The notes under the pieces were generated by a model that searched no databases, had not been told where the DNA came from, and worked only from the letters and a program-made list of their open reading frames with translations. This document shows positions 1-13,400 of a stretch of 64,000 nt of DNA, piece by piece; positions within the stretch are counted from its first letter, which is position 1; the number at the start of each line of letters is the position of its first letter. The stretch is from NCBI GenBank assembly GCA_030512295.1, contig JAULSR010000003.1, forward strand, positions 2,480,001-2,544,000, in the 5' to 3' direction. The DNA comes from Bombardia bombarda. Taxonomy: Eukaryota; Ascomycota; Sordariomycetes; Sordariales; Lasiosphaeriaceae. Made by a program: the position numbers and the translations under genes.

Positions 1-2144
1 AGGCGTACAGAGGTCTGGGCCAAACTTATGGAAAAACCTGGTATCTTTCATAACTGATAAGAAAAAGAATTCGCTCTCAAGACTTCTCTTCAAGATGTGC
101 AGTTATCTGATAAGGATAGCTGATGTTGTGTATGGCTGAGTGGTTGGGCAATGAATCGACAATTGAGTGTGCATGGGGAGATTGGGACGCGTGCAGACCG
201 AAACGACATCGATTTCGTGATGCAGACACTTGTTGCCTCAATTACCATGGCTGACGAGCAGCTTTGCATTTCAAAAAACAAATAACCGATAGGCAGTGTC
301 TACGCCAACAATTCGGCGATGCTAGAAGTGTTCAAAGTTGAATGTTGGTGCGTTGGGCGGCGAGAGAGTGGAAGTTCGTGGATTTGCGGATAGCTTCAAA
401 CGGAACCCCTCAAAACCGGAGTCGTGACTTTGGCTACAATTGCAAAACTCTCGGGGTAAAATGCAGCAATGCAAAAACTGAAAAGACGAAAAGAAAGCCA
501 ACAATTCATAGAATAGAAACCACACCCTTGAGCATAGCTAAGCAGGGGTTGGTGGGCTGCTATGTCGGATGCGCCTACAAGTGTCGCTTCTGGATGGAGC
601 AGACGAGATGCGAAAACGCGTCGCAAAAGTGAAGATCGCGGTCACGGTGGTTCTCATGCCCCTGCATCTTGTAACCATGATATTGCATCCGTTCGGGGAC
701 GGGAAAATTCGTGCAAAAATGGCACGCAGATAAGTCTCGACTCGTTCATTTACAATTGGTGTGGGAGGGCAGGCGAAGAAACGAGAGAACCAGAGGAACC
801 CGATGCGTTGGAAAGAAGGGGGATGGGGAGAGCTCGAGATCAGAGAGGGTGAGAGCTTTGCTCTGCGATGGTGGGGTGCGCATGATTGACAGCAAGAGGT
901 ACAAAGTGGATGACTTGTTGTTGAACGGGCCAATCAGAAAAAAGGCGGCATGCAAGTTAAAGTCGGGTTTTTGTTGTTTTTGATTTAAACTGTCGCCTAA
1001 AGAGGGCAAGCGCGAAGGTTGGGGGGCGGCAAGTGATCGAACAAGTGTGGCACCCGCCGCCGTTCTCTTTCAACGCAGGCCAAGCATGGGCTGGCCCAGC
1101 TGTTTCTAGCTATGGATAGCTCGAGGGGGGGGTTCGACGGGTCTCAGGGTCTTCTCTCTCTCCACCTTCTGCCATCTTTTGTGTGCATATTGGTCTGTTG
1201 TTGATGGTTGATCGTTTTGAACCCTTTTCTTTTTTTTTCTTTGTACAGCCTGGGGCGCGTGAGGCTAGAAGAGAAACGATAGGCGAATGGTATTAAGTGA
1301 ATACACACTGACTGTGAATCAATTCTGCCCAACACCAACAACCAGCTCCATTGATGTCGTGTGAGCTGTGAATGCTGTGAACAACCCAAGTCGGGTAGCG
1401 ACCTAGCCCATCTTTCCGTAGTAGTGCACATGAAACGAGGAGAATTGAAAAGATGAGTCGCCGAGCCACGCAAGCACGTTGGGCTGACCGAGAGAAGCAA
1501 GAGGAACAGAGTATGGCCGGGGGGTGGGCAGTCTGCTCTTTTCTGCTTTCGTGATGCGGCACTGATGCCATGCCATGCCACCTCACCTCGTCCCCTCGCG
1601 AGCCACCACTCACAGCCACTCACGGCTCACTAGTCACTACTTACTGGCAGCTTACCTGGCCCCACTCGACTGCCCTAATTCAGGGTAGGTCCATCTCTTC
1701 CCGGGAGAAACATGGGAAACAAGGGAGCCAGCCCAGCCCAGCTTCCATGGATGAGATCATGAGCCACGGCGGGATGGGCTAGGAGGGCTAGGAGGGCTAG
1801 GAGGGCCAGGAGGGCTGGGATGTAGGGGATGACGGGAGTGGGCGGACGGGCTGTTGACTGGCTCGACGGGGTGCAGAGTTGCAGACGACGGGACTGCAGA
1901 ATGCAGATTGCAGATTGCATCCATGGAGAGATTCCACCTCGGATTGCGACCAGGTGGAGCGGCAAGATGGGAGCTGCGAGACAGACGGGTTCAGCATTGT
2001 TTTAGTGGGGAGCACGGGCCAAGTTTCCCACCAAGAAGCGATGGCAACCCCCGGGAAATGGCTGCAGCTGCGCCCAAAGACCAGTGAAGCTCCAGGGCAC
2101 AATCAGCTCAATCACTCGAGGGTGAGCCAGATACCCCACTTCCA
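1..2144. other. Gene-free left flank and distal histone H1 promoter
   Basis: I see no supportable gene here. Short ORFs on both strands lack recognisable domains, splice support or low-complexity patterns typical of real genes. The stretch holds a 9-bp tandem repeat (listed separately) and, at its right end, the approach to the histone H1 promoter. Confidence 0.6.
1776..1820. repeat. 9-bp tandem repeat, five copies
   Basis: The unit GGGCTAGGA is repeated three times exactly and then twice with one or two changes. It lies about 525 bp upstream of the histone H1 start codon and has no coding meaning. Confidence 0.85.
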
Positions 2145-2152
2145 TATATAAA
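2145..2152 (+). promoter_or_regulatory. TATA box of histone H1
   Basis: TATATAAA lies 193 bp upstream of the H1 start codon, followed by a CT-rich stretch where transcription probably begins. Strong TATA boxes are usual for histone genes; the assignment is by position and motif only. Confidence 0.6.
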
Positions 2153-2345
2153 CACCCGGGCTTCCCTCCTCGAGCGCGACTGCCCGCCCACCCTCTTATC
2201 CCTTGGTTCCCTTTGATCTCCAGTACAAGACGCCTCAGATTGCTCCATCTCATCTCAGACTATCAAAGCTTCTATATCATCTCGTCTTATTTTTACGCAG
2301 AAACTCGAAGCCCTTTCAGCTCAACACCCCACACCAAAACTCACA

Positions 2346-3610
2346 ATGCCTCCCAAAAAGACCGAGACCAAGACTGAGGCTGCCGCCGCTCCTGTTGCTG
2401 CTCCCAAGACCAAGACCCCCAAGGCTCCCAGCACCCATGGATCCTACCAGGTACGTCTTTAAAAATCTCGATGGATGCATTGTTGATTCATGATTGACTA
2501 ACATTTAATAGGACATGATCACGGACGCTATTGTCGCGGTAATTTAATTCTCTTTCTTTTGTTGTTGCGGCACATTTTGTGTGTCGGCGCGCGGTCGGCA
2601 AAGTTGAATGAGCCCACTCTTGAGAAGAAAAAAGCTCGACGCTTGTGACCACCGCGTCCCGCTCATTCTGCCTCGTACTCTCGTCGGCGCCAAATTCAAT
2701 CGTGCTGACCGAGGCTTCTTTTTCACCCATTAGCTCAAGGACCGCAATGGATCCAGGTAAGAATTTTTTCCATTTCACTTCATTTATCCCCATGCACCGC
2801 GCGACCGTCCAATACGGTCGCATCACACCACCATCTCAATTTCACCACACTCACTCAACGAACCCATCCCTTTCACTTCATGAGATGAAATCACATTTTC
2901 TAACATACCCACCAGCCGTCAATCACTCAAGAAGTATGTCCGCGCCAACAACACCCTCAACGTCGGCGACAAGATGTTCGACTCTCTCTTCAACAAGGCC
3001 CTGAAGGCCGGTGTTGACAAGGGCACCTTTGAGCAACCCAAGGGTATGTCCACGATCGGCGACGACGCATCCTCCCCTTCTGTCTCTCACCCTTACTAAC
3101 CCTCCACAGGTGCTTCCGGCGGCACCAAGCTCGCCAAGAAGGCGGCCAAGCCCGCTGCTCCCAAGAAGGCCGCCCCTCCTAAGAAGGAGGCTGCGCCCAA
3201 GAAGGAGCCCAAGGAGAAGAAGGTTGCCGCACCCAAGAAGGCCGCTGCCACCAAGAAGGAGGCCGCGCCTAAGAAGGAGCCCAAGGAGAAGAAGGCCGCC
3301 GCCGCTCCCAAGGAGAAGAAGGAGCCCAAGGAGAAGAAGGCTCCCGCCACCAAGAAGGTTGGTCATCCCCCACATCATCATCAACCGACTACTCTCCATT
3401 GGCATTGCTCTAACACTCGTAAACAAGGCAAATGCCGTTGTCGAGAAGCCCACCGTCCTGACCAAGACCAAGTCGGGACGCGTTGCGAAGACGGCCGCCA
3501 AGCCCGCAGCCAAGAAGGCCGCAGCACCAAAGAAGGCGGCCGCGCCCAAGAAGGAGAAGGCACCAAAGAAGGCAGATAAGGCCGAGGCGGCACCTGCTGC
3601 CGCGGCATGA
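2346..3610 (+). CDS. Linker histone H1
   Basis: Linker histone that binds DNA entering and leaving the nucleosome. Six exons (2346-2450, 2512-2538, 2734-2756, 2916-3043, 3110-3357, 3428-3610) with GT..AG borders give a 237-residue protein. The globular winged-helix domain begins near residue 31 (HGSYQDMITDAIVALKDRNG), continues through RQSLKKYVRANN and ends near GTKLAKK at about residue 100. The rest is the expected Lys/Ala/Pro-rich tail with repeated PKK and AAPKK units. The domain is split by three small introns, including exons of only 27 and 23 nt, so single-frame gene calls miss it. The start is the first ATG after a TATA box and CT-rich leader. The order of globular domain and basic tail makes H1 nearly certain; exact exon ends are inferred from splice motifs and reading frame. 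Confidence 0.93.
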
Positions 3611-5648
3611 GGCATCGTCACCGTGTCTCTGCTGCTTTGTTTATGACTTCTCTTTTTCTTATTGTAACGTGACAGCTCTTTTCGATAGGCGTTGAGGGGT
3701 ATTTGGGATATCTGGGGCTTTTTTTGTTTTTGTGTTTTATCGGCAAACTGCGCTCACCAGAATAGCGTGGTAACTATGTTTTTATAACGATGGGGGTATT
3801 GTGTATCTTGCTTCTATATCTTTTTCAAGGGATGGATAAGGTGGTTTTGGTTGTGGTGGTGGTGACGAATTCGAAGACGGAAATTCACACTCAAAGATAA
3901 AAGTCTTTTGATTTTTGCACTTGAGTACACACGCACACACATACACCCTACCTACCTGATGAGATCTTGGGGCTGGCTGGCTTTTGGTTACACGATATGG
4001 CTATATACTATCACCATGTATCGAAGGAGGACTGCGAGGCGTTGGGTTAGCATTGTGCGCGACATCGCGCGCAAGGGAGGAGAGGGGGATGCGACTTGAG
4101 TGTACCTGTAATTATATATACCAATTGGATGGATGTCTCTGCGCGTTTTATAACCTAAATCTTGGGGGTTTTATATTTTGCACCTTTTGAGCCGTTAATC
4201 AATTTTTGTGTTGTGTGTTTTTTATGGTTGGTGGCACTAAGAAAAAAATCTTATGCCGAGCGACGCGACTTTTTGCACGCGTGCGTGCGTGCGTGGGCTT
4301 GTTTACATCGTGGAGCCAACACCCAATTTCTCTCCTGAAGGGGGCGGCGGGCTGCGGCGCTTTTTTGTCTCCCCTTGCTGATCGAGCGACACATACATAT
4401 CACGTGCGGATTTTCAAATTTCCTTCTTTTTTATCTGTCATGGCACACACGTGGATGGTGAGTATTTCTGAGACTTTAGTTTGGTTGTGTGTTGTGAACC
4501 ATACCACGGAGTTTGTGCTATGTCGCAGTGAGAGTGCATGCTCCGTAGAAATGCCTCCTCCTCGTGTACCTACGCTAGGTGTTTAGGAGTATGGATTCGT
4601 GCTGAGGAATTGAAGGCATTGCTCTCGCTTCATTTCGGAGATCATAATGTCTACTACGAATAACTGTTCAGCGCATCGTCGAGCAGCGCGAGTATTTTGT
4701 GTTTCTTAGCTGCCCATAACAGATCTACTATTCATGGGATTTCTATCTTGTAACACCCACGCTTTGCTAGTAAAAGCGAGTTCATTTATGACTTTTCAGT
4801 CGGCTCAGTTGGGGTAGGTGGCCGGTTCAAAGTCGAGATTTCATGCAAACGTTCTGACTCTCGCTCACCGAGATGGGAAAAGGGGACCAAGAACCTCTTC
4901 TCAGTCGTCCAGGCTAAAAAGGTCATTAACACCAGACGAAAGCGGAACTACAAGGACCCTCGTACCGTGCATGTCCTAGCTTCTGGTTGGCTCGAGCGCA
5001 CAGACGAATGCTGATAAGCGGGGGGCCCACAACAGCTTCGGTCGGAAGCAGTTCCAGGGTTGCCGTTCGGCTCATGGGACTGAAGGTGGGGCTGGGTAGG
5101 TATTGGATGTCGGCGGGCTGTGCCTGCCCGCCTTACCAAAGCTACTCTAACAGCAGACCTCATTACGAAATGCACAGCACAGCTGGTGCAGTTGGAGGGG
5201 TGATTCTGCCGGACCCCACCGAGTATTCCGACGTCCGACGTACGACACGACAATACCCAACGACGACGACCGACTGATGACCTACGATAGCGACCGACCG
5301 CTTCTGTGTATTTCCGTCTCATATGCCAAGGGGCTCGATCGGGCGATTGGATTGAACTTGGCTTTGCTTGCTGCAAGCTCCCGATCCCGTACTCCATAAT
5401 ACTCCATAGGGTACTCATCCCCCCTCAGCAGCACGACTCACGGACCTGGCGGGAACACACCTACGTTGGATGCGAACACCGGGCCATAGGCGCCCGGCGA
5501 CAATGGGCCGCTAGCACGTACTGTGCAGCACGCATACGCATCCGCATCTCGTCACCCCCTAACAAACCAAACAAACTCGATCCCACTCGATCGCTCTCGA
5601 TCGCTCTAGGCATCTCCCCTTGTCGAGCATTGACAGCCAGCTCCAGCA
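3611..5648. other. Spacer between histone H1 and the proline-rich gene
   Basis: The spacer holds the AT-rich H1 3' region and, at its right end, the leader of the next gene with several TCGAT-type direct repeats (5578-5610). No gene could be supported. Confidence 0.55.
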
Positions 5649-6314
5649 ATGGCCCAGCCATCGCCGCCGTCCTTCGGCTCCAACAACCCCTTCCGCCGCA
5701 AAGCTCCCAGCGTGCCAGCTCCTTCGCCTCCGGTTCAAGTCGCCTCTCCTTCGGCCTTTACGATTGGCGATTATCCTGATGCCTTGTCTTCGGCCTCCAG
5801 CACGCCGCCTGCCTTGCCATCAGGCGACCAATTCCGAAGCCACCTGCAGGCCCTCCCCCAGTCAGCCCGCCCGCCACCTACCACGAGCTTCCAGAAACCC
5901 AAGGTCGTGAAGAAGGTCCGCGTACAATCACCCCCGCCTTCTTCGCCCGAGTCGGCAGGTGCGCCGGACCGCCGCTATCTCCCCGCTGGCCGGGATGATG
6001 ACGAGAGCAGCGATAGCAGCGATGACGATGACGATGATGATGACGACGACAACGAAAGACGAGACCCTTTTGTCCATACTTCCACTATCAGTCCTGCGAG
6101 TGGGAATGAAGGTCTGGGGCAAATGCCGCAGCTGACATTACAAAGGCCGCCGCCAAATCCGTTTCAGAAGACACTAGATGACTTGGAGCCGGGTCCCAGA
6201 GAGACGACACAGAAGAGCACTGGTACATTACCTGGGACGAAAGGTTCCCTGGACGTCGATGCATTCCGACGACTATTATTGACGGGTCAGACCGGTAGTT
6301 CAGGGTCTTTACAG

Positions 6315-6347
<33 letters not shown>

Positions 6348-8012
6348 TCGGCTCCGGGGCTACCGTCTGCCCAGCTGGGTACGCAGCTGGCCGCCTCGGT
6401 TGGGGATGGGGCCAGCATTGCCGACACGTCCTCGGTCTCGCGCCAGTCCATCTTCGATGCTGCGCCGCTTGTGCAAGACACGCCTCGCACATCTCACGAG
6501 ATTTCTGAGGCTGAGGCTGAGACTGACAAACGCGGCGTTGCTGTCACCTCTTATCCAAAGATACCGCCCCCTCCTACAACATCTCGGAGAAAGCCTCCAC
6601 CGCCAAGTTCTCGACATGGGAAGCTCATAAAAGTCGAGCTAAAGGGTCAGGGGCAAAACCAAGTCCCGCCGGAAGGGGCTGTACGGCCTTCTTCTTCGTC
6701 ATCATCGCCGGGCCAGCCCGGACCAGCAATCAGGACACCACTCTCATCGCCCTCTGCACAGCCGAACTCCCATCCATCCGATGTAAACAAGCCCCTCCCG
6801 CCCGCCCCAGTCGCGTTTCACGCAGACGAGGATATCGAAAGTATATTCGACCGTGAAGCTGCCGGCAAGGTTCCCGAGACAGATACCGACCTGGACGCAG
6901 TATCCACGCCCACCCCGAGACCGCCCACTCCCCCAAATGCTTCGCACGCGCTGTCAAGCCATATAGCGAGCCAAATGGCGATGCCCCCTCCACAGCAGCA
7001 GCAGCAGCCACCCAAGAAACCTGCACCCCCTCCAAGGCGACAGCCCCATGGGAGGTCAGAGAGCAGGATATCATCAGCCATTGGAGGAGGCACATCATCA
7101 TCCACCCCGACACCACCATCACACTCGGAGGAACCACCCACCGCTGCCGAACCGTCATTGCGACGCTCGTCAATGGACTCGACACGATCGCGGACCTCGA
7201 GCCTCCGCGTCAGCATCCACGCCCCGGCTCCACCCCCGCCAAGGCGATCGACCCATGGCCATGGCCATGTGGCCCGTGGCTCCAACTCGTTCGTCTCGCC
7301 GTCTGCGGTCAGTTTCTCTAGCATCATGTCCAGCGGCAGCGAGCGCAGCCCGTCGGAGCAACCACCTAGCGAGTTCTTGCATCTGCCTAGCCCTAGTCCT
7401 GGCGAGACGGGCTCTGCTGGTGCGGGCTTTTTGGACGGAAGCGGGGTTCAGCAGCCTCCGGTTATTGTTCATGCCATGGAGGGCGCCGGTGGTGGTGGTG
7501 GTGGTGTATATGGAAAACAACCACCACCACCGCAGAGTAGTAACAATAAGCTATCCCCACCGCCGCCGCCCCCGGCTAGGAACCATTCGATACGGTCGGC
7601 GAAACGACCGCCGAGCGTGAGGTCGATTGATGCTACGTCCCGACGACTGACGACGGGGACAGGTTCGTCGGGTGTTATGTCGCCGCCGCTGCCGCCGCCT
7701 CCGCCGCCGCCGCCTAGGCTGCGCGGGAGCAGTAGGGGGAGCATGGATGGGCCGCTGTCGACGGCGGTGAGGAGGACGAGTGCGGATAGTGTGAGGATTT
7801 TGGGGGGCCCGGTGGTGGAGGAGCCGGTGGGGACTATTGCTGGTACTGGTGGTACTGGTCAGGCGGAGGAGGAGGTGGTGCAGGATGCGTCGGGGGCGGC
7901 GAGTGATATTTTGGCGAATCTGGATAAGTTGCAGAGGGAGGTGGATGCGCTGAGGGGGGTGTATGAGAAGGGGGACGGAGGGGGAGGGGGAGGGGCTGCG
8001 GATGGGTTATGA
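5649..8012 (+). CDS. Proline-rich, disordered protein with NPF motifs (function unknown)
   Basis: Intronless 787-residue protein that I cannot assign to a named family. It is almost entirely low complexity: Pro/Ser-rich throughout, an Asp run at about 116-135, a poly-Ala tract at about 223-235 built on GCT codons, polyproline blocks (the longest near 678-690) and Gly runs. Two Asn-Pro-Phe motifs (residues 13-15 and 170-172) are of the type bound by EH domains of endocytic adaptors, and the many PxxP and polyproline stretches would suit SH3 or profilin partners. A hydrophobic patch (LDVDAFRRLLL, about 201-211) and a short amphipathic C-terminal helix (about 749-772) are the only ordered-looking parts. 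A role at the cell cortex or in actin-linked endocytosis is inference only. The start is the first ATG of the long frame, in a CAGCAATGG context. Confidence 0.75.
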
Positions 8013-9023
8013 ATTGGAGGGGGTTGTTTATGCTGTTTTGTAGTGGTTGTGGTTGTGGTTATGGTTGTTTTGAAGGTTGTGTAAATGTTTGGTGATGATG
8101 AAACGAGTGGCTGGTCTATCTGCACGTTTGTCGGCTGGCTATCTACCTAGGTAGCTTCGCCAGCTAATCAACTAAGCTACGTTGTTTCAGTCAGTAGACA
8201 GACAGATCAGCAGACTGTAGATGGGCTGATGGATAGATGGATGGATGGATGGGGTGAAACGAGTATATGGCAATGTGTATCATATATTGATGGTGCGATG
8301 CGGTTGGTTGATAGGAAAAAAGCGATTTTGAAATGAATGATTGGTATGTTTATATAATGTCTATGAAAATAATTAAGTGGAACTGAAGGGTGGTGGTTGT
8401 GAAGCTGTGAATGATCTAACAGCATAAAAGGGATGAGATTCACTTGTAAACTATGTATTAAGGATAAGTAGGAGCTAATGTTAAGAGCTAATGTAAAGAG
8501 CGGGCTGTTGTTATGGAGTTGATGGATTATACCTGGTAATTTTGTTTCTTTATCGTTAGTGTTTTTCATGATTTAGAAAAGGATTGATAAGTACCTCACG
8601 CATAAATAGGATTTACCATTGTGATGAAATTCATTGGACACGGTCTTTGCAAAAGAAACGTACGTATTTCAATGATTCATGGTAGACGTAAAATAGAAAC
8701 GCATAACTCAAATTTTAACAGATTGAAAGTGAAAAACCTTGGTATTTTGCAAATAAATCGGTGAAAACACGGAATCAACTGAATGCCTACGAAGCCTCGA
8801 CATCTATAGTTAACTACGTATTTACCGGATGTCTTTTGCATTCCCAAGAACTGAAGACCAAAGTGAACGGTCAGCAAATACATCGATAACAAGGAGAACA
8901 CCCTCTCCTTCGCTCCATCCTATTTTATTACGCCCCGGATATCACTAAGCCAAACCCCCAACGCCATGCCGTTATGATGTCCCACGCAAGATTGCCAGAT
9001 TGGTCAATAATTCGTTCCATTCC
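8013..9023. other. Convergent spacer with microsatellite and palindrome
   Basis: AT-richer DNA between the 3' ends of two convergent genes. It contains a GATG microsatellite near 8228-8252 and the 12-bp palindrome CTACCTAGGTAG at 8143-8154. No gene seen. Confidence 0.6.
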
Positions 9024-9958
9024 CTATTCCCCCCTCCATTCACCACCCCCAGCCCCGGTCTTGGCTGCACTCATGCCCGGCACCCCAGTGCTTCGATCCC
9101 TGCCCGTAACAATTTGCCTCATCTGCGCCAGGACCCTCGCATTCTTACTGTTCTTGCCCTCGCCGACCGTGACATAGTCAGCCAGCCACTTCTCCTCTTC
9201 CCCATTAAGCGACAGGCTGACGAGCTCCTTGGCGCGGTGGCTCGAGTTTCCGTGGTCGTCGTCGAGCACGACCGAGGCGACGAGCTTCTCAAAGAGCTGC
9301 TGGCGGGTGGCGTCCGGGTAGGAGCCGGCGCGGATGAAGTAGAGGGCGTCGGTGACCGAGGTGCGGGCGAGGGCGCCAAAGAGCAGCTCGAGGGCCTCGG
9401 ACCTGCGGAAGACGGGCTGGGTGGTGTGGTAGTAGGCCAGGGCGAGGGTGTAGTCGTCTGAGGTGTTGTGGGGGAGTCGGCGTGGGCGTGGCGGACGAGG
9501 GCGATGATGATGTCGTCGGCGAACTCGGAGGGGAGGGAGGGGTGGGCGAGGTGTTCGAGGGCGAACTGGAACTCCTTCCTGTCCATGTGCCAGAGGCCGC
9601 GCATGAGGATCTGGTACTTGGCGGGCAGGCCAGATTCCTGGGCGAGGGACTCGGCGAGCTGGGAGCGGGCGCCGCGGACGTCGTCGTAGTCGAGGAGCAT
9701 GTAGTAGAGGACCGAGAGCTTGTGGTGGGACGAGACCTTACTCTCGCAGATCTGGTGGTGCAGGCTGCGCAGGCCGCTGTCGCCCTTGGGCGGGTAGGCC
9801 TTGCCGTCGTCGATGTTGAGGGCTTTGAGCACGCGGTCGATGAAGAGGGCGCCGTCAAAGGCCTTGCGGCATGTCTCGATGGCGCGCACGCCCTTGGGGT
9901 CGTAGGGCTTGGCGCCCTCGGACGGGAAGGCCGCTTGGAATTGGGTGTAGTCAAACAT
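9024..9958 (-). CDS. ELYS-like nucleoporin, frameshifted as read
   Basis: Homologue of the fungal ELYS-like family (nuclear pore complex assembly domain; compare fission yeast Ely5), which joins the Nup107-120 outer-ring complex. The start codon is at 9958-9956 (MFDYTQFQAAFPSEGAKPYD). The first frame runs as a helical alpha-solenoid sequence to about residue 163 (FADDIIIALVRHAHAD), then loses sense. The matching continuation (DDYTLALAYYHTTQPVFRR...) lies in the next frame and ends at 9024. The switch falls on a run of five C on the coding strand (9470-9474). One extra C would join the two into about 311 residues. A GT..AG intron of 39 nt there would keep the wrong frame and has no proper donor, so a real or assembly indel is likelier. 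The gene is divergent from SMC4. Confidence 0.8.
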
Positions 9959-10439
9959 TTTTCTGTTTGTTTGGTGTCAACAGTGTCAAGTGTATTGCGA
10001 AGTTAGGTTTCGAAAATGGGTTTTGATGTTTTGGCGGCGACCAGGAACCGGTGGTGCAGCGGCGGAAGCTAGGTACCAAGGTACTTGAAAAAGGTACTTG
10101 AATTTGGTGGTTTGCTGGTTAGAGGAGCTCACCCAGCTAGCTTATCGTTATCGTCACGGGAAATCGTGTACCAAGCTAGGCTCAATCAGGGAAAGTGCCC
10201 AAAACAGGGTCCTGATTGTTTACAAAGTGCCAATGTCAACACGGGACAACGGCGGGGCAAGGGCCCAAGGAGAGCGACTAGCGCTTTCACTGTCGCAGTT
10301 GCCGTTTCTGCATCACAAAATTGAGCCATCTCGAGGCCATCGACTCTCTCTACCCGACAACCGCCCACGACGCCCAGGACGCGCCCACGCAAATTTCTAA
10401 TCCTAACACAATCACCCACATATCGACCGCGCCGTAGCC
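9959..10439. promoter_or_regulatory. Divergent promoter between ELYS-like gene and SMC4
   Basis: A 481-bp region separates two outward-facing start codons, so it must hold both promoters and both leaders. It carries GGTACCAAGGTAC repeats near 10070-10085 and a stretch rich in ACGCCC and CCACGC next to SMC4. No clear TATA box was seen on either side. Confidence 0.6.
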
Positions 10440-13400
10440 ATGTCGACGCGACCATCGCGCCGCGTTGCCGCCCGGCGCATCGTCGCCCCCGTCGTCGAGT
10501 CTTCAGACGAGGAAATGGCGGACGCGCCCGAGACGACGCCCGAGGCAGAGGACAGCGAAGACGACTTCACCCCCGCGCCCGCACCCACCCCGCGCAGGCC
10601 AGCACAGAGCCGGAGGAGGACTCTCGCGTCCGCCGCCGGCACCCCCTCTGCAGCATCTGCACCACCACCAGAGACCCCCAAAAGGCGGGGCCGTCCAAAG
10701 AAGAGCAGCATGATGGCGCCCACCCCCAACCAGGAGCCCAGCGACGTCACCGATGCCGACCAGACCGTCGCCAGCGTCGCCAGCGTCGCCAGCGCCTCCA
10801 CGGTGGCCGAGCCAGAGTCGACCATCAAGAAACCGACGCGAACCCGCAGGAGCGTCGCCCCGCGCGCAACCAAGTCGGCAACCCCCGAAATGCAGCCCCC
10901 GCCGCTGCCGGTGCCCCAGTCGACATCAGAAGCCTACCTCTCGCCCGAGCCGTCAGTAATGCACAGCAGCTCCCCGCTGGCCGACATCACCATAAAAGCC
11001 ATCAACGTCCCGAGCCAGAGCCTGAGCCAGAGCAGCAGCCAGCCAAGCGACGAGACCATGGTGGCGGCCGCCAAGCCCATCAACGCCATGGACACCATCC
11101 TCGAGCGGCCCATGGACATTGTGCTCAAGTCGCGCAACAACATGGCGGTACCCGCCGTCGTCGAGGACACGGGCCCCAAGCCGCGCATCGTCATCACCTA
11201 CCTGATCCTCACCAACTTCAAGAGCTACGCCGGCCGGCAGGAGGTCGGGCCCTTCCACGCCTCCTTCTCGTCCGTCGTCGGCCCCAACGGCTCGGGCAAG
11301 TCCAACGTCATCGACTCGCTGCTGTTTGTCTTTGGCTTCCGCGCCAGCAAGATGCGCCAGGGCAAGATCTCGGCCCTGATCCACAACTCGGCGCAGTATC
11401 CGGACCTCGAGTACTGCGAGGTCGCGGTGCACTTTGAGGAGGTCATGGACCTGCCTGGCGGCGGCAGTGAGGTCATCCCGGACTCGACGCTTATTATTTC
11501 GCGCAAGGCGTTTAAGAATAATTCGAGCCAGTATTTCATCAATGGCAAGAATTCGAATTTTACGACTGTCACTACGTTGCTGCGCGATCGCGGTGTGGAT
11601 TTGGACCACAAGCGTTTCCTTATTCTGCAGGGTGAGGTCGAGTCGATTGCTCAGATGAAGCCCAAGGCTGGAAACGAGCATGAGGATGGCCTGCTCGAGT
11701 ACCTGGAAGACATCATCGGGACCTCAAAGTACAAGGCCCCGATTGAGGAGTCGGCTACCGAGGTTGAGACGCTGAATGAGATTTGCATGGAGAAGAGCGG
11801 TCGCGTTCAGCACGTCGAGAAGGAGAAGAACGGCCTTGAGGACAAGAAGAATAAGGCGCTGGCTTTCGTACGTGACGAGAACGAGCTCGCGATGAAGCAG
11901 TCGGCTCTGTATCAGCTGTACATTAGCGAATGCGAAGACAATCTTGCCGTGACGGAGGAGGCTATCGGCCAGATGCAGGCGCAGCTGGACGTGGAGCTGG
12001 ACAAGCACAATGGTAGCGAGCAGCTCATCAAGCAGCTCCAAAAAGCCTACTCCAGGGGCAGCAAGGAGTTTGAGGCCGAAGAGAAAGAGGTCCAGAACCT
12101 GATCAAGGAGATGACCAAGTTCGACCAGGAGCGCGTCAAGTTTGAGGAGAAGCGCAAGTTCTTGATCGACAAGCGCAGGAAGCTCGAGCGCACCATCGCC
12201 AACTCGGAAAACACGGCTGCCGATGCGGCGCAGAGCATCGAGCAGTGTGCCGAAGAGATTGAGACGCGTGCCGCTGAGATCGCCTCCCTGGAACAGCAAG
12301 TCAAGGACGAGGAGGCCGAGCTGACTACTATCCGAGAGAGCCTCAAGGGCAAGACGCAGAAGTTTTCTGACCAGATCGCCGCCAAGCAGAAGTCGCTCGA
12401 GCCGTGGAAGGAGAAGATCAACCAGAAGCAGTCTGCTATTGCTGTTGCCGAGAGCGAGATGACCATCCTCCAGGAGAAGGCGAATGCCGGCGCGGTCGCG
12501 TTGGATGAGCTCGAGGCCAAGATTGCTGCCATCGAGGAGGGCCGTGAGGCCAAGGCCGAGGAGACGAAGCAGTGCCAGGTTGAGAAGGCGAGCTTGGAGA
12601 AGGAGGCTAGAAAGATTGAGGCTGAGCTGCAAAAGCTGGCGCAAGATGAGCCCAAGTTCCGCGCGCAGCTGTCAAATGCGAGACAAAAGGCCGACGAGGC
12701 CCGGTCCAGCTTGTCGCAGACGCAGACGCAGGGCAATGTCCTCACTGCCTTGATGCGCATGAAGGAGTCGGGCCGTATTGACGGTTTCCACGGCCGGCTG
12801 GGCAACCTGGGCGCCATTGACCAGCGGTATGATGTCGCCATCTCGACGGCCTGCGGCTCGCTCGACAATTTCGTCACTGATACCGTCGAGGCCGGCCAGC
12901 AGTGCATTGAGTATCTCCGCAAGACCAACCTCGGCCGCGGAAACTTCATCTGTCTCGATAAGCTGCGGGTGCGGGACATTTCGCCTATCAACACGCCGGA
13001 GAACGCCCCGCGCCTGTTTGACCTCGTCAAGGCAAAGGACGACAAGTTCCTGCCTGCCTTTTACCACGCCCTGCAAGACACGCTGGTGGCCAAGGACCTC
13101 GCGCAGGCGAACCGCATCGGCTACGGCGCCAAGCGGTGGCGGGTCGTCACGCTCGACGGCGAGCTGATTGACAAGTCCGGCACCATGTCGGGCGGCGGCA
13201 GCACGGTCAAGAAGGGCCTGATGTCGTCGAAGCTCGTGCCCGAGACCAACAAGGAGCAGGTGGCCAAGCTCGAGTCGGACCGCGACACGCTCGAGCAGCG
13301 CTTCGGCGAGTTCCAGGAGCGCCAGCGCGAGCTCGAATCGCGCCTGCGCGAGATCAAGAGCCTCATCCCGCAGCTTGAGACCAAGATGCAGAAGATTGGG

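Noticed and set aside
9440..9480. 39-nt intron explaining the ELYS frame change
   Set aside because: Its donor is GTCCGC and its length is a multiple of three, so it would not change frame.
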